59,365 nt of DNA from an uncultured Eubacterium sp. (GTDB taxonomy: Bacteria > Bacillota > Clostridia > Lachnospirales > Lachnospiraceae). Location: assembly GCA_910578975.1 (NCBI GenBank), contig CAJTRZ010000012.1:1-59365 (forward strand), read 5' to 3'. Below, piece by piece: positions 53,669 to 59,365 of this stretch. Under the pieces are notes generated by a model. That model ran no database searches, was not told the DNA's origin, and was given only the letters and a program-made list of their open reading frames with translations. Both the position numbers and the translations under genes were made by a program. How positions within the stretch are numbered: position 1 is the stretch's first letter; the number at the start of each line of letters is the position of its first letter.

Positions 53669-55024
53669 TTATAATTTGATAATTCCTAAAGCATTTGCAA
53701 TGGAACTTACTAAAATTAGAATTAAAAATATTGGAGCAATATATTTAATCATTACTACAAACATATTTTTAGATTTAAACTTCGCACCATCATGCATTAC
53801 TTCATCAATAATGGTCTGAGGCTTGATAATAAACCCAACAAAGATACATGTAAACAATGCACATATTGGCATTAATACACTGTTACTGATAAAGTCCATA
53901 ATATCAAGAACAGACATTCCCATCCATGAAATAAATGAAAGTGGACCGAATCCTAAACTTGATGGTATTCCAAGAAGTAGTGAGAATGCAAAAACAACAC
54001 CACATGCTACATGTCTGCTCCATTTGAATTTATCACGGAAAATGGAAACAATTGTTTCCATCAGTGAAATTGCTGATGTTAAAGCTGCAAAGAATACCAG
54101 AACGAAGAAAACAGTTCCCACAACGGGACCTATTTTCATACTATTGAAAACTTTAGGTAATGTTACGAACATTAGCCCCGGACCTTGAGAAAGAGCTGAT
54201 TGGTCTCCGCCGGAAAAAGCAAATACTGCCGGTATAATCATTAACCCTGCAAGAAAAGCAATAGCAGTGTCAAAAATTTCAATCTGTCTTACAGAACTTT
54301 CCAGATTATCTTTCTTTTTCATATAAGAACCATATGTAATCATGATACCCATTGCTAAGGACATTGAATAGAATAACTGTCCCATGGCAGCAAGGATTGT
54401 TTTCACTGATACATCAGCCATATGTGGTTTCAGATAGTATACAAGACCTTTCATGGCACCGTCTACAGTAAGACCGTAGATGGCAATAAATAGTGTCAGA
54501 ACAACTAAGAGCGGCATCATAATTTTGCTGACCTTTTCAATACCTTTTTCAACACCGAACCATACAACAAGAGCTGTCAATGCCATAAATAGGAAAAACC
54601 AGCCTAATGGCTCATAAGTGCCGGAAATAAATGTTGTGAAGTAATCATCACTGGCAGAAGCAGCTGCATTACCGCTGATAAATGCTACGAAATACTTAAT
54701 AACCCATCCACCGATTACAGAATAGTATGGGAAAATAATGATAGGAATAATAGCTGCCAATACGCCCACAAAACTAAAACGTTTGTCTAATGCTTTAAAT
54801 GCTCCGATGGCACTTAATCCTGTTTTTCTACCAATGGCAATTTCAGCAATCATGAGTGAAAAACCGAATGTGACAGCTAAAATTAAATAAATTAATAAAA
54901 ATGTTCCCCCGCCATATTGGGCAGCCAGGTAAGGAAATCTCCAGATGTTTCCTAAACCAACGGCAGAACCGGCAGCAGCCAGTACAAACCCGATTTTGTT
55001 TGAGAAGTTACCTCTCTTTTCCAT
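53669..55024 (-). CDS. Na+-dependent transporter, NSS (SNF) family
   Basis: A 451-residue Na+-coupled amino-acid transporter with about eleven or twelve helices. The N-terminal FVLAAAGSAVGLGNIWRFPY and GGGTFLLIYL hold the family's Na+/substrate site; further blocks are GQLFYSMSLAMGIMITYGSY and FFAALTSAISLMETIVS. On the minus strand GGAGG just before the ATG (plus 55033-55037) places the start at 55024; the longer reading to 55075 lacks a ribosome site. It is the only clear minus-strand gene. Bacterial members take up amino acids such as tryptophan, leucine or tyrosine; the substrate is unresolved. Confidence 0.93.
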   Translation of the reverse strand: MEKRGNFSNKIGFVLAAAGSAVGLGNIWRFPYLAAQYGGGTFLLIYLILAVTFGFSLMIAEIAIGRKTGLSAIGAFKALDKRFSFVGVLAAIIPIIIFPYYSVIGGWVIKYFVAFISGNAAASASDDYFTTFISGTYEPLGWFFLFMALTALVVWFGVEKGIEKVSKIMMPLLVVLTLFIAIYGLTVDGAMKGLVYYLKPHMADVSVKTILAAMGQLFYSMSLAMGIMITYGSYMKKKDNLESSVRQIEIFDTAIAFLAGLMIIPAVFAFSGGDQSALSQGPGLMFVTLPKVFNSMKIGPVVGTVFFVLVFFAALTSAISLMETIVSIFRDKFKWSRHVACGVVFAFSLLLGIPSSLGFGPLSFISWMGMSVLDIMDFISNSVLMPICALFTCIFVGFIIKPQTIIDEVMHDGAKFKSKNMFVVMIKYIAPIFLILILVSSIANALGIIKL

Positions 55025-55151
55025 AATAGTTACCTCCATTTTATCGTTAAGAATAATTATGTATGAATTATACAATATCTAATAAAGAAAAGAAACATCA
55101 AAATAAAATTAAGTATATAGGTTTTCATCCCTGCAGAACTGAATTTTTTCT

Positions 55152-55179
55152 TTGATATAAGATACAAAGATGATACAAT
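55152..55179 (+). promoter_or_regulatory. Promoter of two-component system 2
   Basis: ttgata (55152-55157), a 16-nt spacer with extended -10 TGA, and tacaat (55174-55179), 48 bp before the start of the regulator gene. Confidence 0.7.
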
Positions 55180-55226
55180 TATGTTACAAAATAGAACTAT
55201 CAGGAAATTATGTAAGGAGTTTATTT

Positions 55227-55880
55227 ATGATAGAGATATTGGTTGCAGAGGATGATGAAATAATTCAGAATTTGATTAAGATAAATTTAGAAAAAGCAGG
55301 TTATCTGGTGAGTGTGGCAGATGATGGTGTAAAGGCGGCAAAATTAATGGATGAAAGGCAGTTTGATTTGTGTCTTTTTGACATTATGCTTCCTAAGATT
55401 GATGGTTATGAACTGTTAGATTATGCCAAGACGATGGAATATCCTGTTATTTTTATTACTGCAATGGGCACAACAAATGATAAGGTAAAGGGATTGAGAT
55501 CCGGGGCAGATGATTATATTACAAAACCGTTTGAAATTGTAGAAATGCTGGCACGGGTAGAGAATGTTTTGAGAAGATACAAAAAAACAAAGGACATTAT
55601 TGTAGAGGATGATATCACAATTAATCTTTCTTCTATGCAGGTAACAAGGGGGAGTGATAATATTGATCTGACACTAAAGGAGTTTCAATTGTTGGTTCTT
55701 CTCATAAATAATAAAAATGTGGCATTGTATAGAGAAGTTATTTATGAGAATGTGTGGGAGAGTGATTATATGGGAAATAGCAGAACTGTGGATCTGCATA
55801 TACAGCGTCTTAGAAGAAAATTAAAATGGGAAGAGAAGATAGAGTCTGTTTATAAAGTTGGATACAGATTAAAGGGATAG
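55227..55880 (+). CDS. Response regulator, OmpR/PhoB family (system 2)
   Basis: A 217-residue regulator with receiver pocket AEDD, phospho-acceptor Asp52 in LCLFDIMLPK, FITA and TKPF. The winged-helix domain ends in MGNSRTVDLHIQRLRRKLKW and VGYRLKG. AAGGAG 8 nt upstream supports the ATG at 55227. It is closely similar to the regulator at 44672-45328 over both domains, so the two systems are paralogues. The kinase starts 2 nt after its stop. Confidence 0.92.
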   Translation: MIEILVAEDDEIIQNLIKINLEKAGYLVSVADDGVKAAKLMDERQFDLCLFDIMLPKIDGYELLDYAKTMEYPVIFITAMGTTNDKVKGLRSGADDYITKPFEIVEMLARVENVLRRYKKTKDIIVEDDITINLSSMQVTRGSDNIDLTLKEFQLLVLLINNKNVALYREVIYENVWESDYMGNSRTVDLHIQRLRRKLKWEEKIESVYKVGYRLKG

Positions 55881-55882
55881 GA

Positions 55883-57280
55883 ATGAAGATATTTTGGAAA
55901 ATTTTTTTGTCAATACTTAGTATTGTAATTGCAATGTATGTCATACTTGGGGGAACCTTGATGTATGTGGCTTTTAAAAATTCTCTGAATGGAGAGAGAG
56001 ACAGAGTATTAAGCGAAAATAAACTGTTGATGCTGACATTAAAAAATACGATTGATGCAAATATGTCAGATGAGGGAAGCACCCAGACATACATTATTGA
56101 AAGTGTTAAGTCCCTGGAAAAAAATATGGGAAACGAAAAGTTTCAAATAATTTTATATAATGAAAAGAATAAAAAGATATATGGAAACAATGGCATTAAA
56201 ACTGCGGTAGATAGGAAGCAATTAACAGAAAAACAGGGAGCCTATGTGATAAACAAAGTGTCAGGAAAACACTGTCTGGAGGCGGTTTATGTTATTGAGG
56301 CGGATTCTCAGCGTTACTTTGTCAGTATTGTTAAGGATATTGAATTTATATATGAGCAGAGAGAAAACATGAAATGGCAGTATCTATGTATCTTTTTTGT
56401 GGCGTTAATCGTGTCTGGCATATTATCTTATTTTACAGCAAAAAGAATGGCACAACCATTGGCAAAATTAACTAGAACGACAAAGAATATGGCTATGGGC
56501 AATTATAGTATCAGAGCAGATATTAAAGATGGTGGTGAGATTGGGATTTTAACAAAGAATTTTAATGCTATGGCAGATAATCTGGAGGACAAGATTATTC
56601 AATTAGAAGATGCTGCAAGGGAGAAAGAGGATTTTACTGCCAGTTTTGCCCATGAATTGAAAACTCCTTTAACAGCGATTGTAGGCTATTCTGACATGTT
56701 ACGTTCTATGGAGTTGGAAAAGAAAGATATTGTCGAGTTTTCAAACTATATTTTTATGCAGGGAAAAAGACTAGAAAAGCTCTCTTATAGTATGATGGAT
56801 TTAATTTCAATGGATAAGCAAAACATAGATTTTCATGAGATCAGTATGACGGAGTTGATGAAAACAGTTAAAAATATGATGGTTCCGTTATTAAAAAAGA
56901 AAGGAATTGTTTATAAAATCAATATTGAAGAGGTAAAGATAAATGCTAATCGGGAACTGTTAATTTCACTGTTTACAAATATTATTGATAATAGCAGAAA
57001 GGCTATTATGGGAGATGGCATTGTTATGGTTGAAGGAAACAGGAGGGGAAATATATATTCTGTTTGTATAAAAGATAATGGGTGCGGTATGGAGCAGTCA
57101 GAACTAAAAAAAATCACAGAGGCTTTCTATATGATTGATAAATCTCGTGCAAGAAAAGAAGGAGGTGCAGGAATTGGAATGGCACTATGTGAAAAGATTG
57201 TTGCAATTCATAATGCATCTTGGAAGATAAACAGCGAATTAGGAAAGGGAACAGAAATAATTGTTACATTCAAATTGTAG
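55883..57280 (+). CDS. Sensor histidine kinase (system 2)
   Basis: A 465-residue membrane kinase with helices at residues ~5-27 and ~165-187, a ~135-residue extracytoplasmic sensor, HAMP, HisKA with His257 (ASFAHELKTPLTAIVGYSDM), and HATPase with NIIDNSRKAIM, DNGCGMEQ and GGAGIGMALCEKI. The sensor part differs from the system 1 kinase while the cytoplasmic core is conserved, so the two probably see different signals. The ATG follows AAGGGATAGG. Confidence 0.92.
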   Translation: MKIFWKIFLSILSIVIAMYVILGGTLMYVAFKNSLNGERDRVLSENKLLMLTLKNTIDANMSDEGSTQTYIIESVKSLEKNMGNEKFQIILYNEKNKKIYGNNGIKTAVDRKQLTEKQGAYVINKVSGKHCLEAVYVIEADSQRYFVSIVKDIEFIYEQRENMKWQYLCIFFVALIVSGILSYFTAKRMAQPLAKLTRTTKNMAMGNYSIRADIKDGGEIGILTKNFNAMADNLEDKIIQLEDAAREKEDFTASFAHELKTPLTAIVGYSDMLRSMELEKKDIVEFSNYIFMQGKRLEKLSYSMMDLISMDKQNIDFHEISMTELMKTVKNMMVPLLKKKGIVYKINIEEVKINANRELLISLFTNIIDNSRKAIMGDGIVMVEGNRRGNIYSVCIKDNGCGMEQSELKKITEAFYMIDKSRARKEGGAGIGMALCEKIVAIHNASWKINSELGKGTEIIVTFKL

Positions 57281-57309
57281 AGGACATTAAATGACAGAGT
57301 GGTAAAAAC

Positions 57310-58131
57310 ATGAAAACAGAAACAAAAAATATAATAGCAATGATAACTATATTCCTATTAATTCTTATTGCAGTGCTAGTGCCTTTTATATTTAATAAGA
57401 TATTTGATGGAAGAATGGAGCAGCAGATCCGATATATTGCGGATGGGAAATATGATATTGTCAGTAGTGAAGAAAAATCTGTTATGAAACGAATGGAAGA
57501 AATTGCCGCGAGTGGAATAGAAACCGGTAAAGTGTTTACAAGAATTCCAATATATATGAATGATGTACTTTTTAATAGGATTATAAAGGAATATAGAGAG
57601 TGGAGAAAATTAATCAATAAAAATATTGATATATTCGGAGGAGATGTATATTTGAGCAGGGATATTACAATATATGATAATGTTTCGCTATATTGGGATT
57701 ATGCCAGTGATGTTTCTTTCTATGTTTGCAGAACTGTGGCAGGAGAATATAAGAAAAAACAAAAATATATAATCACAATGTTTATAGATAAGGAGACATA
57801 TAAAATACTTTATATGCAACTTGATAATGAAGATTTATCTAAAAGGATAATGGAATTTTGGCAAGAGAAAGATAAAAATAAGTATAATCAATATAAATTA
57901 GGTCAGGATAAAGAAAAAAATATAGATGTATTTTTAAAAAATTATTATCACATACCAGAGGAAGAATTTAAGCGTGAGAAAAATGATATCTATATTGCAA
58001 AGATATTCAAAAAGCTGGAATGGGACATTTGGGAGACGCCAACAGCAGGAATAGGAATCGGTATTCGGGCAGTGGATTATGTCACCGATGATGATTATTA
58101 TGATGACGATTCAGTTATGTGGATTAATTAA
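57310..58131 (+). CDS. Membrane-anchored accessory protein of two-component system 2
   Basis: A 273-residue protein with one N-terminal helix (residues ~8-30) and an extracytoplasmic domain rich in Tyr, Asp and Lys. No named family is recognised. Its layout and position after the kinase match the protein at 46762-47484. The C-terminus is strikingly acidic (VTDDDYYDDDSVMWIN). It lies 29 bp after the kinase. A sensing partner role is inferred. Confidence 0.65.
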   Translation: MKTETKNIIAMITIFLLILIAVLVPFIFNKIFDGRMEQQIRYIADGKYDIVSSEEKSVMKRMEEIAASGIETGKVFTRIPIYMNDVLFNRIIKEYREWRKLINKNIDIFGGDVYLSRDITIYDNVSLYWDYASDVSFYVCRTVAGEYKKKQKYIITMFIDKETYKILYMQLDNEDLSKRIMEFWQEKDKNKYNQYKLGQDKEKNIDVFLKNYYHIPEEEFKREKNDIYIAKIFKKLEWDIWETPTAGIGIGIRAVDYVTDDDYYDDDSVMWIN

Positions 58132-58210
58132 TATACAGAAAAGATACAAGTTTTATGCATAGGTGATACAAGATTGCTGTAACCTATATTTCGAAAGGTA
58201 GGTTGCAGAT

Positions 58211-58987
58211 ATGAAAAAAAGAAAAAGAGTATTGAAAAGGAATGTGAAAGTGATAGGTATTATGTTCCTTGTCTCAATTACATTAGTTATTGTTGGGGCA
58301 AGGCAGGTAATGCCTACGAGAATGCCTGAGGGCAAAAGAGAAACTCAGTTCCTTTATCAAGAAGAAAACAAAACAAAAAGTAATGCGTTACAGAATAAAG
58401 CAAAAAGAATTTATCAAAATAATAAGGATTTATTAGTTTTGGTAAATCGAACAAATGAAATGCCGGATACATATATTCGTCAATTAACAGCGATATGTGA
58501 AGGGCGTCTGGAGGCGGATGAAAGAATTGTTAAAGACTTAAGAGAAATGCTCGCCGCAGCAGACAGAAGTGGATATTTGTATTTTATTGCGTCAGCATAT
58601 AGAAGTAGAGAAAAACAGGAATATCTGGTACAAAAAAATATATCTGATCTGATGGCACAAGGCATGGATGAATTAAAGGCAAAAAAACAAACTTATAAAT
58701 ATCAGCAATTACCCGGACATAGTGAACATGAAACGGGATTGGCATTGGATATTTTATGTTCAGATAATTTAACAATGGAGAACTGGGCGCAGGCAAAACT
58801 TGCCGGAAATAAATGGCTCAGGAGAAATGCACATAAATATGGATTTGTTTTAAGATATCCGAAAAAGAAAGAAAATATTACTTTAATCAAATATGAGTCA
58901 TGGCATTTTCGGTATGTTGGGAAAGAGGCAGCGGAGTTTATGTGGGAAAATGGACTGACATTGGAAGAATTTCATGAAATTTTGTAA
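58211..58987 (+). CDS. D-alanyl-D-alanine carboxypeptidase, M15B/VanY-like
   Basis: A 258-residue membrane-anchored peptidase (signal anchor at ~13-32). The zinc site is clear: SEHETGLALD with His173 and Asp180, and WHF with His232; the active-site lead-in IASAYRSREKQEYL is also typical. It trims the terminal D-Ala from peptidoglycan stem peptides outside the membrane. Its position after a two-component system recalls VanR-VanS-VanY, but no D-Ala-D-Lac/Ser ligase or VanX/VanT gene is nearby, so it reads as a housekeeping or stress wall enzyme. Confidence 0.92.
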   Translation: MKKRKRVLKRNVKVIGIMFLVSITLVIVGARQVMPTRMPEGKRETQFLYQEENKTKSNALQNKAKRIYQNNKDLLVLVNRTNEMPDTYIRQLTAICEGRLEADERIVKDLREMLAAADRSGYLYFIASAYRSREKQEYLVQKNISDLMAQGMDELKAKKQTYKYQQLPGHSEHETGLALDILCSDNLTMENWAQAKLAGNKWLRRNAHKYGFVLRYPKKKENITLIKYESWHFRYVGKEAAEFMWENGLTLEEFHEIL

Positions 58988-59014
58988 ATTCTGGTTTGTA
59001 GGGAGGTAACTTTC

Positions 59015-59263
59015 CTGCTGAAATAGAATACAGAGGGAATACATTCACCTCATTACTTGAACATTTATTAAAAAGAAAACATAGAATTAATATCTCAAGT
59101 ACCGACTTCATCTTCGAAAAAATCTTGATGATTTTTTCTCAGGTAAGTCTTAAGATTTGATTTTAAGAATTAAATCTTAACTTGATATTAATTCTATGTT
59201 TTCTTTATAAATATAATCAAGCAATTCAAGTTCCTGTATACCCTCTGTATTCTCTCCCAGCAG
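59015..59263. repeat. Large imperfect inverted repeat with coding-like arms
   Basis: The left arm (59015-59100) and right arm (59180-59263) are diverged inverse copies. They share ctgctg/cagcag, a perfect 12-bp gaatacagaggg/ccctctgtattc, and a ~27-bp segment around aaaacatagaattaatat. The central ~79 bp holds further small stems. Read in the same phase, both arms encode LLxxNTEGI...IYxKENIELIS. A mobile-element end, MITE-like element or decayed duplicated gene are all possible. Confidence 0.7.
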
Positions 59264-59296
59264 TGAAATGCCGCTCTCTTTATAAATCCGGAATAT
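59177..59296 (-). pseudogene. Gene remnant, minus strand
   Basis: About 39 codons are open on the minus strand down to a TAA at 59177-59179, with a coding-like composition (GENTEGIQELELLDYIYKEN). An in-frame TGA at 59297-59299 and lack of any ATG show that it is not a complete gene unless a frameshift joins it to sequence beyond the window. Its 3' half is mirrored by the left arm of the inverted repeat. Confidence 0.4.
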
Positions 59297-59365
59297 TCAA
59301 ATTGGGAGGCACAGGCGTTTTCTGTGCGAACCCCTCGTGTACCCTTGATTATATTTGTCTCTGGT

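Noticed and set aside
59012..59300. Structured RNA such as 6S, SRP or tmRNA
   Set aside because: The long stem suggested it, but none of the conserved sequences of those RNAs is visible, and the arms read better as diverged coding-like copies.

Overview
The window comes from a low-GC, endospore-forming Clostridia, most likely a gut Lachnospiraceae. The evidence is AT-rich codon use, strong GGAGG ribosome sites, SpoIIID, a four-subunit pyruvate:ferredoxin oxidoreductase of anaerobes, a glycine riboswitch in front of an alanine/glycine:cation symporter, and an RpoB/RpoC pair of Firmicutes size. All genes run on the + strand except one Na+-dependent transporter (53669-55024) and a possible gene remnant at the right edge. 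No tRNA, rRNA, CRISPR array or intact insertion sequence was seen.

Layout. 1-300: nested hairpin repeats. 304-7026: housekeeping and metabolic genes (small Cys protein, YitT, ProB, lipid kinase, citrate synthase, GreA, stand-alone KdpD-N-like ATPase, EamA exporter). 7128-12046: spoIIID-mbl, recD2, comF. 12221-17445: a 1577-residue exported Ig/SH3 repeat protein with a C-terminal domain of unknown function, translationally coupled to a small membrane protein. 17609-31260: transcription/translation block rpmG-secE-nusG, rplK-rplA, rplJ-rplL, rpoB-rpoC, with strong promoters, an L10 leader and L1-type leader motifs. It is split between rplL and rpoB by a 62-bp tandem repeat array and a glycine-riboswitch-controlled symporter. 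31539-33104: radical SAM enzyme plus YhhQ transporter, a probable queuine-salvage pair. 33250-38815: candidate small RNA, then an exported RHS protein ending in a predicted papain-like (C39-like) cysteine peptidase domain, followed by a candidate immunity protein. 39019-40623: AAA ATPase with a palindromic operator in its promoter. 40674-43679: porGDAB. 43734-52091: membrane protein, XRE regulator, two-component system, accessory membrane protein, lipoprotein and ABC exporter. 52153-55024: two convergent Na+/amino-acid transporters. 55227-58987: second, paralogous two-component system, its accessory protein and a VanY-like D,D-carboxypeptidase. 58988-59365: an inverted duplication of a coding-like segment.

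How the parts fit. The core block supplies transcription and translation. The accessory parts face the cell surface: two very large secreted proteins each followed at once by a small membrane-anchored protein (toxin/immunity-like layouts), two related sensor systems, an ABC exporter and a cell-wall peptidase. The most noteworthy system is the RHS-peptidase/immunity pair with a promoter-terminator small-RNA unit upstream. Also of note are the adhesin-like protein with two direct repeats spaced 21 bp upstream of its promoter, and a dispersed repeat family (GACCGAG...CGAGGT) occurring at three places. All calls come from reading the sequence; no database search was done.
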